Assembly: GCA_937141405.1 (NCBI GenBank)
Contig: CAKZQQ010000005.1
Location: 310,001-374,000 of the forward strand
Origin: an uncultured Campylobacterota bacterium
GTDB taxonomy: Bacteria > Campylobacterota > Campylobacteria > Campylobacterales > Sulfurovaceae
Reading direction: 5' to 3'
Length of the DNA: 64,000 nt
The notes beneath the pieces are model-generated. The model had not been told where the DNA came from and made no database searches. It was given only the letters and a program-made list of their open reading frames with translations. Shown in pieces: positions 44,011-54,083 of this stretch (positions are counted from its first letter, which is position 1; each line of letters starts with the position of its first letter). Both the position numbers and the translations under genes were made by a program.

Positions 44011-44072
44011 GCTGGAAACCTAAAAAGTGGGAAGTTTTTCAAACAGCGCCTATGATAATCGCTTGAGTTCAT
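44007..44072 (-). CDS. possible 21-residue leader frame coupled to the CorC-type gene
   Basis: On the minus strand an ATG at 44072 starts a 21-codon frame whose TGA overlaps the downstream ATG (ATGA). An AAGGA lies about 12 nt upstream of the frame, rather far, and a minus-strand TATAAT is at 44115-44110. The downstream gene has only a weak AGG of its own. A leader controlling transporter translation is possible, chance is too. Confidence 0.3.
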   Translation of the reverse strand: MNSSDYHRRCLKNFPLFRFPA

Positions 44073-44109
44073 TTTTCGTTTTATTCCTTGAATATTGATT
44101 GATTTCGCA

Positions 44110-44115
44110 ATTATA
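44110..44115 (-). promoter_or_regulatory. putative -10 box of the CorC-type gene
   Basis: A perfect TATAAT on the minus strand lies 100 nt upstream of the start codon, leaving an unusually long leader for this genome. Confidence 0.4.
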
Positions 44116-44133
44116 TCATAAAAAAAACAAAAA

Positions 44134-45660
44134 TCATCCTAAAATCTTTTTTGCAAACTCGAGCGCTTCGCTTGTAGGCTCTTTTCCATCAATGATTCTT
44201 GCTATTTCCGTTATCCGCTCATTGCCGCTTAATATCTTGACCTCACTTTGAGATCCCTGCTTTGTAACAAGAAGATGTTGATCAGCCTTAGAGCTTAGAT
44301 GTGGCTGGTGAGAGATGGCAAATATTTGATAATCCTTTGAGAGCTGTTTTAGCATCTGCGCAATAGCAATCGACTCATCCCCGCTCACATTTGCATCAAT
44401 CTCATCAAGGATAAGCACCCCCCTATCTCCTTGTTTGCCCGAAGCAGAAGCAAGAAGTGCTATTTTGAGGCGATTGAACTCACCGCCGCTAAGTGTCTCA
44501 ATCTTGGAACTTCCAAGCGATAAGTCAAGTGTATCAATCCCGCTCTCCCCTAAAGCATCACAAGCAAAAAGAAAAGTAGCATGATGAAGTTTAAGCCTCT
44601 CAAGATAGCCTCCAAGTATTTTTTCGATATCTTTTGCCTTGCTCTGTCTAGTTTGAGATATCTTTTGCGCTTCATCTTGGAGACTATCACGTAAGAGAGC
44701 AATCTCTTTGTTGAGTTGTTCTTTGTCGCTTTTGATATGCACAAAGGTCTCTATCTCCTCTTTTTTCTTATGAAGATGCTCTAGGGTCTGCTCTAAAGAG
44801 CCATATCTATTTTTAAGGCTTGAGAGCTTCTCAATGCGGTCTAATATCTGCTCAATGTCAAGCTCGCCGAGCTCTTCTTGGAGCGATGTGGCATCTTCAA
44901 TGTTGGCACGAAGTTGATCAAAGGCATCAGCAAAATAAGTGGCATCTTTGTCTAAAAGTCTATGCAGCTCATGCACTTTTGATTCAAGCTCAAAAAGCCC
45001 CTCAAGAGAACCTAGAGTATCTTTGATTTTATCAAGTTGTGAGAGTCTGCTTTTTATCTTTAAGAGCTCCTCATCTTCTCCTATTTTAGGGTTGATGCTC
45101 TCTATTTTTTCTACCTCAAATTTTGCAAACTCTAAAAGCTCATTAGCATTCTGCTCTTTTTGCTCGATTGCTTCAAGCTGCTCTTGAAGCAGGATATATC
45201 TCGCGTATTTTTCTCTATAGCCTGCCAAGAGATTACCATATAAGTGATCTTCTTGCATGATAGAGTCATCTAAAATGTTGAGCAGATTCTGAGAGCTAAT
45301 CGTGCTTTTATCTCGTACGCTTAAATAACGAACATGGTTTTCAAAAAGCTCTTGTAGTCCTCGCTTTGATATAAGTTGATCATTCAGGAAAAAACGGAGT
45401 TTATCTTTTTTGATACTTTTTAATATAATATCATCTTCAAACACATAGGCATCATGAAATAAAGACTCAGGAGGACTCAGGGAGAGTTCACAAAGAGCCG
45501 CATAAGAGGGCTGATTGTATCCAAAGCAACCCAAAATAGCACCCATCAAGATGCTCTTACCCGCACCACTCGGACCGGTAATAACGATAAGAGAATCCTC
45601 AAAATCAAGCGCAACATTTTTAAAACTTATCAACTCTTTTAGGTGAACTCTTTGTATCAT
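44134..45660 (-). CDS. recN: DNA repair protein RecN
   Basis: A 508-residue SMC-like ATPase for double-strand-break repair. Walker A GPSGAGKS is at ~30-37, a long coiled-coil centre spans ~150-340, and LSGGEFNRLKIALLAS (signature) with VLILDEIDANVSG (Walker B) follow near 385-425. It is 2 bp after nadK on the same strand, an old pairing found in many bacteria. Confidence 0.95.
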   Translation of the reverse strand: MIQRVHLKELISFKNVALDFEDSLIVITGPSGAGKSILMGAILGCFGYNQPSYAALCELSLSPPESLFHDAYVFEDDIILKSIKKDKLRFFLNDQLISKRGLQELFENHVRYLSVRDKSTISSQNLLNILDDSIMQEDHLYGNLLAGYREKYARYILLQEQLEAIEQKEQNANELLEFAKFEVEKIESINPKIGEDEELLKIKSRLSQLDKIKDTLGSLEGLFELESKVHELHRLLDKDATYFADAFDQLRANIEDATSLQEELGELDIEQILDRIEKLSSLKNRYGSLEQTLEHLHKKKEEIETFVHIKSDKEQLNKEIALLRDSLQDEAQKISQTRQSKAKDIEKILGGYLERLKLHHATFLFACDALGESGIDTLDLSLGSSKIETLSGGEFNRLKIALLASASGKQGDRGVLILDEIDANVSGDESIAIAQMLKQLSKDYQIFAISHQPHLSSKADQHLLVTKQGSQSEVKILSGNERITEIARIIDGKEPTSEALEFAKKILG

Positions 45661-45662
45661 AT

Positions 45663-46544
45663 TTAGCGTCTATCGCCCCAACTTAATTTCTCTCTAAGAA
45701 CATCAAAGTAGCTGCCTTCAATACTATGAAGTAACCTTGCACCTCTTTTTGCACCCCTGATGTGAAGTATATCCCCCGTTTGTAGTTCATAATCATCTTG
45801 ACCGTCTATAACGGCGATAAGATTATCCTCTCTTGAGCTGAGCTCTATGGTAAAATCAGCAGGAACAACTAAGGGTCTTTGCGTGAGTGAATGCGCAGAG
45901 ATAGGTGTCATGATAAAGGCTTTTGTTAGAGGGTACATCACCGGACCGCCGGCAGCAAGATTATACGCAGTTGAGCCGGTAGGTGTTGAGACAACGAGTC
46001 CATCTCCCCTATAGGTGTTAAACCACTTTTCATCAATTGCAGCATCGATTTTGACCATTTTGTAGATGTTGGGGCGCGTTAAAACAATATCATTGAGAGC
46101 AAAAAAGCTTTTGCTTTTATGTGTTTTACTCTCTATCATCCCCTCCATCATCATTCTTTCATCAATTCTATATTTCCCGGTTCTCAGCCCGTCTAGGAAA
46201 TTATCAATGTTTGCAACACAGATATCAGTTAAAAAGCCTAGATTTCCCGCATTGATCCCAAGAACAGCTTTTTTGTACTTGTAAGCTCTTCTACTTGATG
46301 AGAGGAGCGTTCCATCGCCACCTAAAGCTACGATAAAATCTGTTTCAGTGCAAAGCGTTTCAAAATCAACCCCCTGCTCGCCTACAAGCGTGGCGGATTC
46401 ATCAAGAAGGATAGGTTCTATATCGTGCGCTATAAATGTCTTTTTAACTTTTTCCCATAGCTCTTTTATGCTCGTATCAGGTCGTAAAACAAATCCGGCT
46501 TTTTTTAGACTTTCTAGGTTGTAATTCAATGAAAAATACCTCAA
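45663..46544 (-). CDS. nadK: NAD kinase
   Basis: A 293-residue enzyme phosphorylating NAD to NADP. The GGDGTLL motif is at ~75-81, then NAGNLGFLTD (~96) and the second conserved region GDGLVVSTPTGSTAYNLAAGGP (spanning ~180-201). The TTG start at 46544 is provisional; an in-frame TTG at 46532 is also possible. It is divergent from aspS across 111 bp. Confidence 0.95.
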   Translation of the reverse strand: MRYFSLNYNLESLKKAGFVLRPDTSIKELWEKVKKTFIAHDIEPILLDESATLVGEQGVDFETLCTETDFIVALGGDGTLLSSSRRAYKYKKAVLGINAGNLGFLTDICVANIDNFLDGLRTGKYRIDERMMMEGMIESKTHKSKSFFALNDIVLTRPNIYKMVKIDAAIDEKWFNTYRGDGLVVSTPTGSTAYNLAAGGPVMYPLTKAFIMTPISAHSLTQRPLVVPADFTIELSSREDNLIAVIDGQDDYELQTGDILHIRGAKRGARLLHSIEGSYFDVLREKLSWGDRR

Positions 46545-46615
46545 ATTTAATTGGCATAGAATACCACAAAAAGACTTTGTGATTGTTTTTCAAATGCTTC
46601 TCAATAAATTTTAGA

Positions 46616-46621
46616 TATAAT
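46616..46621 (+). promoter_or_regulatory. putative -10 box of the aspS-adk operon
   Basis: A perfect TATAAT lies 35 nt before the aspS start, followed by an AAGGA ribosome site. Confidence 0.45.
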
Positions 46622-46655
46622 CCCAGCTCATAAAGATATACGTTAAGGATTTAGT

Positions 46656-48422
46656 TTGAGAACACACTATTGTGCAGATATTCGAGAAGAGCATATCGGT
46701 CAAGAAGTAACGGTTGCAGGGTGGGTTATGAGCCGTAGAGATCACGGTGGAGTCATTTTTATCGACCTGAGAGACAATGATGAAATTGTTCAACTCGTTT
46801 GTGATCCGGCCGACGATATCGCTTCACACAAAATAGCAGAAGAAGTAAGAGATCAGTTTGTACTTATAGCAAAAGGATTTGTAAGAGCAAGAGGCGAAGG
46901 ATTGGAGAATCCAAATCTTAAAACAGGGAAGATCGAGATAGTTACAAAATCCCTTATCATTGAAAATAGATCATTGACTATGCCGTTTGAGCTTGATGAT
47001 GAACGCGTGAATGAAGAGATAAAACTCAAATATAGATACCTTGATCTCCGATCAAATAGATCTCACAAAATATTTAAACTAAGAAGTAAAGCAACAATAG
47101 CTGCTCGAAACTCACTAGATAAGCAAGGGTTCTTAGAAGTAGAAACACCTATCTTAACAAAATCAACTCCCGAGGGCGCACGAGACTATCTTGTCCCTAG
47201 TCGTGTGCATGGTGGAGAGTTCTATGCCCTCCCCCAATCTCCACAGCTTTTTAAACAACTTTTGATGGTTGCTGGATTTGATAGATATTTTCAAGTAGCA
47301 AAATGTTTTAGAGATGAAGATCTCAGAGCTGATAGACAGCCGGAATTTACACAGATAGATGTTGAGATGAGCTTTTGTAAACAAGAGGATGTTATCGGCA
47401 TTGCCGAAAAACTTCTTTATGACATATTTAGCGGGTGTGGATTTAATGTACCGGAAACATTTAAGCGTATAACATACGGTGAAGCTATGGAAAAATACGG
47501 AAGCGATAAACCTGATATGCGTTATGATCTTAGTATGGTGGATATGATTGATATCTTTGCGCGTTGCGACAATGAAATCTTTGCAAATTTGGCAAAAGAT
47601 AGCAAAAAAAATAGGATTAAAGCTCTTAAAGTACCAAACGGCGATAATATCTTCTCCAAAAGACAGATGAAGGGCTTTGAGGAATATGTGCGAAAATTTG
47701 GCGCCGGAGGACTTGGATACTTTCAGATGAAAGAGGATGGACTCAAAGGGCCACTCACAAAATTTTTCACACAAGAGGATATCGATGCGATTATTGCTCG
47801 TAGCGAACTTCAAGTCGGCGATGTTGTCTTTTTCGGTGCAGGTGAGAAAAAACTTGTATGGGACTACATGGGTAGATTTAGAGTATTTCTTGCAAACGAG
47901 ATGGATATCATTCCAAAAGATACGTTTGAATTTTTATGGGTCGTTGATTTCCCTATGTTTGAAGTTGAAGAGGGTCAAACAAAAGCACTGCATCACCCTT
48001 TTACCATGCCATGCCTTGATGAAAATGGAGCCATAGCAAATAGAGAGGATATAGAAGCAATTGGATCAATCGCTTATGATATCGTACTTAACGGTTATGA
48101 GATTGGCGGCGGTTCTATCCGTATCCATAAAGAAGAGATACAAAAAGAGGTCTTTAAGCTGCTTAATATCGGTGATGAAGAGGCAAATGAGAAGTTTGGT
48201 TTCTTGCTTGATGCACTCAAGTTCGGAGCACCACCGCATGGTGGTTTTGCTCTAGGGCTTGATAGATTGATTATGATTATGAGTGGTACAAGCTCGATAA
48301 GAGATGTGATAGCTTTCCCTAAAACACAAAGAGCACAATGTCTTTTAACGGCTGCACCGAGCAGCATTGATGAGACTCAACTTGATGAGCTCTCACTTAG
48401 AATTAGAAAATTAAATAAATAA
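46656..48422 (+). CDS. aspS: aspartyl-tRNA synthetase
   Basis: A 588-residue class IIb synthetase. It has an N-terminal OB fold (~1-100, [19 protein letters not shown]), class II motif 2 ([16 protein letters not shown], ~215), a bacterial GAD insertion and motif 3 ([12 protein letters not shown], ~530). The TTG start is followed by MRTHYCADI. Campylobacterota enzymes are usually non-discriminating and also charge tRNA-Asn (family knowledge). It is followed by adk 13 bp on. Confidence 0.97.
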   Translation: MRTHYCADIREEHIGQEVTVAGWVMSRRDHGGVIFIDLRDNDEIVQLVCDPADDIASHKIAEEVRDQFVLIAKGFVRARGEGLENPNLKTGKIEIVTKSLIIENRSLTMPFELDDERVNEEIKLKYRYLDLRSNRSHKIFKLRSKATIAARNSLDKQGFLEVETPILTKSTPEGARDYLVPSRVHGGEFYALPQSPQLFKQLLMVAGFDRYFQVAKCFRDEDLRADRQPEFTQIDVEMSFCKQEDVIGIAEKLLYDIFSGCGFNVPETFKRITYGEAMEKYGSDKPDMRYDLSMVDMIDIFARCDNEIFANLAKDSKKNRIKALKVPNGDNIFSKRQMKGFEEYVRKFGAGGLGYFQMKEDGLKGPLTKFFTQEDIDAIIARSELQVGDVVFFGAGEKKLVWDYMGRFRVFLANEMDIIPKDTFEFLWVVDFPMFEVEEGQTKALHHPFTMPCLDENGAIANREDIEAIGSIAYDIVLNGYEIGGGSIRIHKEEIQKEVFKLLNIGDEEANEKFGFLLDALKFGAPPHGGFALGLDRLIMIMSGTSSIRDVIAFPKTQRAQCLLTAAPSSIDETQLDELSLRIRKLNK

Positions 48423-48435
48423 TAAGGATAATGGC

Positions 48436-49020
48436 ATGAAAAAACTATTTTTAATTATTGGAGCACCGGGTTCAGGTAAAACTACAGATGCACAGCTTAT
48501 TGCACAAAGAAACGGAGAGGTTACACACTACTCTACCGGCGATATGTTTAGAGCCGAGATAGGAAGTGGAAGTGAGCGAGGCAAGCTTATCGATAGTTAT
48601 GTAAGCAAAGGAAATCTTGTACCTATCGATATCGTTATAGAGACAATTGTTGCAGCGATTAAAAAGGCACCGACAGATGTAATCGTGATAGATGGATATC
48701 CAAGAAGTACCGAGCAGATGGTTGAGCTCGATAAATATCTTGAAAATGAAGAGAGTGTTGAGCTTGTAAGTGTAATCGAAGTGAGAGTGAGTGAAGAGGT
48801 TGCAAAAGGCAGAATCCTTGGGCGTGCGGCAGAATCAGAAGTAGTAAGAGATGATGATAATGTAGAGGTGTTTTACAATCGCATGAAAGTATATACCGAT
48901 CCTCTGGACGAAATACAAGATTTTTATATCAAAAAAGGTCTCTTAAAAGTCATCAACGGAGAGCGAACTATTGAAGAGATCGTTGATGAGATGGATGCAT
49001 TCGTAAAATCAAATATATAA
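48436..49020 (+). CDS. adk: adenylate kinase
   Basis: A 194-residue nucleotide kinase, the short form lacking the zinc-lid insertion. The P-loop is GAPGSGKTT (~9-17), the AMP-binding region [10 protein letters not shown] (~34), DGYPRS (~88) and a short lid. AAGGA precedes the ATG. The aspS-adk pairing is typical of the phylum. Confidence 0.96.
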   Translation: MKKLFLIIGAPGSGKTTDAQLIAQRNGEVTHYSTGDMFRAEIGSGSERGKLIDSYVSKGNLVPIDIVIETIVAAIKKAPTDVIVIDGYPRSTEQMVELDKYLENEESVELVSVIEVRVSEEVAKGRILGRAAESEVVRDDDNVEVFYNRMKVYTDPLDEIQDFYIKKGLLKVINGERTIEEIVDEMDAFVKSNI

Positions 49021-49114
49021 CTTGCTCATAAAGAGTTTGACGTTTTTTTTCAATTTTTCACTATTTCTTCATCATTTTTAGTTAAAATAGTAAAAAGACG
49101 CAAAGGATTGTTGC

Positions 49115-49654
49115 ATGAGAATCATCGTAAAACTTTTTATGGTACTATCTCTTCTCTTTTTGGCTGGTGCATTTGCCAGTGAAAAAGAGATATTGGAAGC
49201 TGAAGCTAATCTTGCTGTTAAAAAATTTAATGACCGCGTTGAAGGCGGAGAAGATTTTTTAAGCAAGGTCAAGGGGTATCTTGTTTTTCCTTCGGTCATG
49301 CGAGGAGGATTAGTATTCGGTGGAGAGTTTGGTAAGGGCGTCTTAATAATCGATAATCAAACAGAAGGCTATTTCAATATGGTCTCAGGATCCGTAGGCT
49401 TACAAATAGGTGTTCAAAAGAGAGCTATAATTATAGCTTTTGTAAGTCAGCGGGCACTTGATTCATTTCTTGCAACAAATGGCTTTACGGTTGGTGTAGA
49501 CGGTAGTCTTAACTTTGCACATTGGGGAACAAGTAGAGATTTAAGCACGGCGATGTTTGGTAGAGATGTTGTTGTTTTTGCTTTTGACGAAACGGGCATT
49601 ATGGGTGGTGTGTCAGTTGACGGTAGTAAAATCACGCGCATAAACCTCGACTAA
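49115..49654 (+). CDS. secreted SYLF (YSC84) lipid-binding domain protein
   Basis: A 179-residue protein with a signal peptide (~1-21) and a SYLF domain: KVKGYLVFPSVMRGGLVFGGEFGKGVL (spanning ~50-76), then SVGLQIGVQKRAIII and the C-terminal MGGVSVDG. SYLF proteins bind phosphoinositide-like lipids in eukaryotes; the bacterial role is unknown. It has its own T-rich upstream region with a TAAAAT -10-like hexamer. Confidence 0.88.
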   Translation: MRIIVKLFMVLSLLFLAGAFASEKEILEAEANLAVKKFNDRVEGGEDFLSKVKGYLVFPSVMRGGLVFGGEFGKGVLIIDNQTEGYFNMVSGSVGLQIGVQKRAIIIAFVSQRALDSFLATNGFTVGVDGSLNFAHWGTSRDLSTAMFGRDVVVFAFDETGIMGGVSVDGSKITRINLD

Positions 49655-49660
49655 AATAAC

Positions 49661-49678
49661 CCACTCATTATAGAGTGG
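49661..49678 (+). terminator. short hairpin after the SYLF gene
   Basis: Arms CCACTC / GAGTGG with a 6-nt loop lie 6 nt after the stop codon; no T-run follows, so termination strength is doubtful. Confidence 0.35.
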
Positions 49679-49707
49679 CAAATCTAAACTAAAGGTCACT
49701 CCCCTTT

Positions 49708-50838
49708 ATGAAGTATGCGACAACGGGAACGAAGACTGCTTTACTTATGCTTGCAATGCTGGGCATTATGTCAAATACAGCCATAATAACCTCTATTCCA
49801 CAATTTGAAGATCTGTTTTCGGATGTTAAAAAGATCAATCTGCTTGCAAAGCTTATGATTACTCTCCCTTCACTCATGATAGCAATCAGTTCACCTTTTT
49901 TAGGGCATATTATCTATAAGACTTCTGTTATCAAGAGTGCTATTGTTGCTCTGCTCTTTTTTGCACTTTTTGGAACAGCAGGACTCTATCTCAACGGCAT
50001 CTATTCTCTTTTAATTTCAAGGCTACTTCTTGGTGTTGCAATCGCCATTCTTATGATTGTAACCACTACACTCATCGGGACATATTTTAAACATGAAGCG
50101 CGATATAAATTTATGGGAATTCAAAACTCTTTTGTCTCCATAGGAGGTATCCTTTTTATTGCGTGTGGCGGATTTCTCAGTGATATAGATTGGAGATATC
50201 CTTTTGGGCTTTATTGTGTTAGTGTTTTTATGCTTCCTTTTGTGATTAGAAATATTGATGAGCCCAAAGATGTCGAAGAACCTACTTACGAAATAAACGT
50301 CTCCGGAAATCTTCTTTTTGTCTATTTTTTAGGCTTCTTGCTAATGACAGTGTTTTATACTCTACCTACACAGATGCCATTTTTGATCATGAATCACTTT
50401 GGGGCAAGCGGAACACTCACGGGGCTTATCGTTGCAGATGCAATGCTTTTTTATGCCCTTGGTGCGCTAAGTTTCACAACTCTTAAAAAACATTTTATGT
50501 ATGGAGATATCTACACTATAGGCTTTGGTATACTCGGTATCGGTTTTATAGTTATAGGCAATATCAATACTGTTCCCCTCTTTTTTTTGAGCGCCCCTAT
50601 TGTGGGCTTTGGTGGTGGACTTTTGATGACCACAACAACATCATGGGTGCTTGATCTTGCGCATTATTCTGAACGCACTAAAGCTTCGGGCTATCTTACT
50701 TCAGCGATCTTTAGCGGGCAATTTGTCTCGCCGATTTTATTTCACCCGCTTGTATCATTTTTAGGATTGCAGTATTTCTTTTTAGGACTGGGCATATTTA
50801 TAGGTATCATGATTGTTATATCGAGAGTTTTAAGGTGA
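49708..50838 (+). CDS. MFS transporter
   Basis: A 376-residue major-facilitator protein with about 12 predicted transmembrane helices. The loop 2-3 segment (SPFLGHIIYKTSVIK) replaces the usual GxxxDRxGRR, and SRLLLGVAIAILMI marks helix 4. The substrate is unknown; drug or sugar efflux is common for such lengths. It ends flush against the convergent PqiC-like gene, with no intergenic base. Confidence 0.88.
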   Translation: MKYATTGTKTALLMLAMLGIMSNTAIITSIPQFEDLFSDVKKINLLAKLMITLPSLMIAISSPFLGHIIYKTSVIKSAIVALLFFALFGTAGLYLNGIYSLLISRLLLGVAIAILMIVTTTLIGTYFKHEARYKFMGIQNSFVSIGGILFIACGGFLSDIDWRYPFGLYCVSVFMLPFVIRNIDEPKDVEEPTYEINVSGNLLFVYFLGFLLMTVFYTLPTQMPFLIMNHFGASGTLTGLIVADAMLFYALGALSFTTLKKHFMYGDIYTIGFGILGIGFIVIGNINTVPLFFLSAPIVGFGGGLLMTTTTSWVLDLAHYSERTKASGYLTSAIFSGQFVSPILFHPLVSFLGLQYFFLGLGIFIGIMIVISRVLR

Positions 50839-51369
50839 TTATCTATCAAGATATTTTGCTATATCACTGTAAAGCATATTAAGAACGGCAAAAAGTGCCT
50901 CCTCATAAGATGATGTTAATACTAAATGCTTTTCAAAATATATAATTTTGCTTTTTTTGTTGCTTGTATAGTATCTCGCTTTTAATATTATCTCTTCATC
51001 TACAAGAGAGAGAGATTCGATAGAGAGCGTCAGCCTTTTAGTCGGTTCTTTGTAAAAACCCCATGGGTAAGATGCGATTTTTGCTTGTGGATAACTCTCG
51101 CTAAGGTATGCTACCAGCGAAGCTTGCAAGGTCTCATCAAATGGCTCAACCCATCGCTTATTTGCAATATTTTTTACATCCCCGTCTTTATCAACATAAG
51201 TAAACTTTTTGCTCATAAGATAAGCAGGCATCGTAGGCTTTTCAATCCCAAGGCTCATCTTAGCATTTAATTTATGTTGCGGCTCCAAATCAAGTACTTT
51301 ATACTCTAGGTTTCTTTCTGCACAACCAAGAAAAAAGAGTGATACGGTTACCAAAATGACAAATCTCAT
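50839..51369 (-). CDS. pqiC: PqiC/YmbA-type transport auxiliary lipoprotein
   Basis: A 176-residue lipoprotein with a lipobox ending FFLGC (~16). The rest resembles the ABC-type transport auxiliary domain (DUF330/YmbA) that anchors the PqiB tunnel at the outer membrane. It overlaps pqiB by 4 nt (ATGA) at the end of the operon. Confidence 0.82.
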   Translation of the reverse strand: MRFVILVTVSLFFLGCAERNLEYKVLDLEPQHKLNAKMSLGIEKPTMPAYLMSKKFTYVDKDGDVKNIANKRWVEPFDETLQASLVAYLSESYPQAKIASYPWGFYKEPTKRLTLSIESLSLVDEEIILKARYYTSNKKSKIIYFEKHLVLTSSYEEALFAVLNMLYSDIAKYLDR

Positions 51370-52811
51370 TCCCCGCCTCCAAATATCAGCGCATTTGGTT
51401 TTTCATCAAGATGTATCAGGAGTTTTTTTGCCTCATTTGAAGTTTGTGTAATCTCTCGCATCATATCTGTCATCTGTTTGGCAAAAATAGAATCTTCACC
51501 ATAATGTTTTGCCATCCTATCAATGCTTTTAACTGCACTATTTAAAGAGCTCATCAGATTATCCTCCTGTGCTTCAAGTGGAGGGAGTTTATAGCACTCA
51601 TTCTCCATTTTTGCAAGCACAACAACACCTTTGGCACCCCTCTTCTTTTTGAGCTCTATAAAACTTCTGCTGGTGATAGGATCAGTAACGCTTAGATAGG
51701 CTCTAAGACCACCCTTAATGGCATCGCTAAAATTATCAAGACCACTCTTTTGAGAGAGTGAAGGATCATGAAAAAATCCAAGATCAATAAGGAGGCGAAT
51801 ATCAGTAAAAATCTTTTGGCTCTTGGCATCATATGTTGATGTGAGTGAGACTATCTTTCCAACATCAAAGCCTTGAAATTTAATCGAAGAGCCTCTCGCG
51901 AGAGAGCCTATAGGACCATCGGTACTGAGCGTAAACTCTTGTATATTTTTATTCACAGCTTTTTGAGCAATCAAGTTTTGATCTTGATCTTTGCTTGATC
52001 TCAGCTCAAACACATAACTATCGAGCTCCTCTTTTGATGCTTTTGTTTTTGAGGCAGAAAAAGAGATAGCTCCTTGAATCAGTGTGCTTAAGGGGGATAC
52101 AGAAAGGCTGATACTATTACCCTTGAAGTTAATGTCAAAAAGATCATTAATCCAAAAGCTCGTATCAAAACCTAAAAGATCAGCAAAACGAGACTCTATA
52201 TAGACGCCTATCTCTACTCCTTTGCCATCTTTGGACGGCTTCATATCGACTATTTCACCCGATGGTATACCTTTATAAAAAACGGGCGCACCCATGGAGA
52301 GGTTATTGACATTTTTAGCAATGAGGGTACAGTATCTCCCCCCTCCTTTTGTATCTCGAAGATCATTCAAGCCTATAAACTTTTTTTTGATTGGAGCATC
52401 TTCATTTTTTATCGCGTCCATATTGATATATGTGCCCGTAAGCAGCGTATCTAGCCCGCTTATCCCGGAATATCCAACATGAGGACGCACAATCCAAAAT
52501 CTCGTTTTTTTATTGAGAAAAAACTCTACCTCTCTATCCATTTGCGCTGTGATTATGACACCATTGCCATCATCTTTTAGCCGTATATGCTTTACAACCC
52601 CGACTGGAATATCTTTATAACGTATCTGACTCTCACCCGCTTTGAGACCACTATTTTCCTTGAATTCTATCTCGATTTTTGAGCCAAGATCGGCATAATA
52701 TTGATAGGCGAGCCAAAGTGCTATAAAAAGTGCAATAATCGGAACAATCCATATAGAGGTTAAGAAATCAAATTTATTTTTCTTATCTGGTTTTGCTATC
52801 TCGTGAGTCAC
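51366..52811 (-). CDS. pqiB: MCE-family intermembrane transport protein PqiB
   Basis: A 481-residue protein anchored by one N-terminal transmembrane helix (~20-40), with three MlaD/MCE domains (around 45-135, 160-220 and 285-385; GLKAGESQIRYKDIPVGVV, GAPVFYKGIPSGEIV and LARGSSIKFQGFDVGKIV) and a C-terminal helical needle. In E. coli PqiB forms a stacked tunnel moving lipids across the periplasm. It is shorter than the E. coli protein. The GTG start lies inside pqiA2 (29-nt overlap). Confidence 0.92.
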   Translation of the reverse strand: MTHEIAKPDKKNKFDFLTSIWIVPIIALFIALWLAYQYYADLGSKIEIEFKENSGLKAGESQIRYKDIPVGVVKHIRLKDDGNGVIITAQMDREVEFFLNKKTRFWIVRPHVGYSGISGLDTLLTGTYINMDAIKNEDAPIKKKFIGLNDLRDTKGGGRYCTLIAKNVNNLSMGAPVFYKGIPSGEIVDMKPSKDGKGVEIGVYIESRFADLLGFDTSFWINDLFDINFKGNSISLSVSPLSTLIQGAISFSASKTKASKEELDSYVFELRSSKDQDQNLIAQKAVNKNIQEFTLSTDGPIGSLARGSSIKFQGFDVGKIVSLTSTYDAKSQKIFTDIRLLIDLGFFHDPSLSQKSGLDNFSDAIKGGLRAYLSVTDPITSRSFIELKKKRGAKGVVVLAKMENECYKLPPLEAQEDNLMSSLNSAVKSIDRMAKHYGEDSIFAKQMTDMMREITQTSNEAKKLLIHLDEKPNALIFGGGE

Positions 52812-53433
52812 CCTGCCCCTCCTTATGTTTTTCGATAGAACCTATATCAAAACTTTGTGCCGCTAGAAGTGTAAAAAATACACTCAAAGCAAATGCTGTT
52901 GCTGCATTTCCTGCGATAATCTCAACACTTTTAAGATGAATAAGTGAAGCTAAAATTGCTACAACAAATACATCAATCATCGACCATGGTCCGATAATCT
53001 CTGCAAGATAATACATATTCTTTTTTGTACTATTGCTTACCTCTTGTTTTGGATACTTTGCATTAATAATCAGATACAATAGTATCACAAATTTTACAAT
53101 AGGAACAAATATCGAAGCAAAAAGTATGATAAGAGATATAGGATAAGAGCCTTGCTGCCAAAGGAGTATGACCCCTCCAAGTATCGTACTGCTAATCTCA
53201 TGCCCAAAATTCTTTGTAATCATCATTGGATAGATGTTTGCAGGGATATAGGCGATGATTGCGGTAATCAGAAAGGCAACACTCTTCTCATTTTTAAAAT
53301 ACTTATAGCTATAGAGCGATGAGTGGCATCTACGGCATTTTGTCAATCTACCTCTATCATAGTTGACCGCCTCGCACAGCGGACACCTCAGAAGATCCTC
53401 TTTGCTTTCAAAAATCTTGTTACTCATCTTCAA
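52783..53433 (-). CDS. pqiA: PqiA domain protein, second half as a separate gene
   Basis: A 216-residue inner-membrane protein: an N-terminal zinc ribbon (RCPLCEAV and CRRCHSSLYSY, ~16-45) then four transmembrane helices of the PqiA domain. In E. coli two PqiA domains are fused in one protein; here each has its own gene. It overlaps the upstream copy by 14 nt and pqiB by 29 nt. Confidence 0.88.
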   Translation of the reverse strand: MKMSNKIFESKEDLLRCPLCEAVNYDRGRLTKCRRCHSSLYSYKYFKNEKSVAFLITAIIAYIPANIYPMMITKNFGHEISSTILGGVILLWQQGSYPISLIILFASIFVPIVKFVILLYLIINAKYPKQEVSNSTKKNMYYLAEIIGPWSMIDVFVVAILASLIHLKSVEIIAGNAATAFALSVFFTLLAAQSFDIGSIEKHKEGQGDSRDSKTR

Positions 53434-54049
53434 AAACTTTTTGATAATTAAACCAAAGCGTATGCATAGGCATCACTCTGGTGATATAGAGATCGATTAT
53501 AACAAATGCGACGAGTGAGAAAAATGCTATGCCTATATTGATCTGTACAAAACCTATAAGCTTCACAAGAGCAACAAGGATACTGATGAGAAATATATCG
53601 CTCATATGCCATGGAAGGATATAGCCTAAAAATATAAGAAGTTTTCTAGCTAGCTCTTTTTCTCTTTTAAAATAGATCAATCCAAAAAGCATGATATGAA
53701 TCATAACGATAACAATCGGAGAGATAAATATCAATACAGACACCATGAGCGCAACAAACCAAAAACCTTCACTAGAAAGAGTAACCATTGTCTTAAATAT
53801 CGTGACATACTGCTCACTGCCTAAAAAATCGATTTGAACAAGTGGAAAAAAATTTGTTAAAATTAAAAATATCATAGAAGCAAGAGAGAGCGCAAAAGCT
53901 TTTTTAATGCTATCTTTATCACAACTATAAAGAGTAGTACCACAATAGGAACACGTAGCAATCTCTCCATGCTCAAGTTGCTCAACTTCGTGAATTTTAT
54001 GACATTTTTTGCAAATTATAAGCTTATCGAGCTCTCTATCTGTTATCAT
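53420..54049 (-). CDS. pqiA: PqiA domain protein, first half as a separate gene
   Basis: A 209-residue inner-membrane protein with an N-terminal zinc ribbon (ICKKCHKI and CSYCGTTLYSC, ~12-45) and four transmembrane helices including LILTNFFPLVQID and YILPWHMSDIFLIS. First gene of the four-gene pqiA-pqiA-pqiB-pqiC operon, divergent from the lipid-kinase-like gene with 34 bp between starts. Confidence 0.88.
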   Translation of the reverse strand: MITDRELDKLIICKKCHKIHEVEQLEHGEIATCSYCGTTLYSCDKDSIKKAFALSLASMIFLILTNFFPLVQIDFLGSEQYVTIFKTMVTLSSEGFWFVALMVSVLIFISPIVIVMIHIMLFGLIYFKREKELARKLLIFLGYILPWHMSDIFLISILVALVKLIGFVQINIGIAFFSLVAFVIIDLYITRVMPMHTLWFNYQKVFEDE

Positions 54050-54083
54050 AATGCCATTATATCAAATAAATTAAAGAGCGCAC

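Noticed and set aside
47163-47813. 216-codon minus-strand frame inside aspS
   Set aside because: Antisense shadow of a well-conserved synthetase with no ribosome site and Cys/Phe/Ile-rich nonsense composition.
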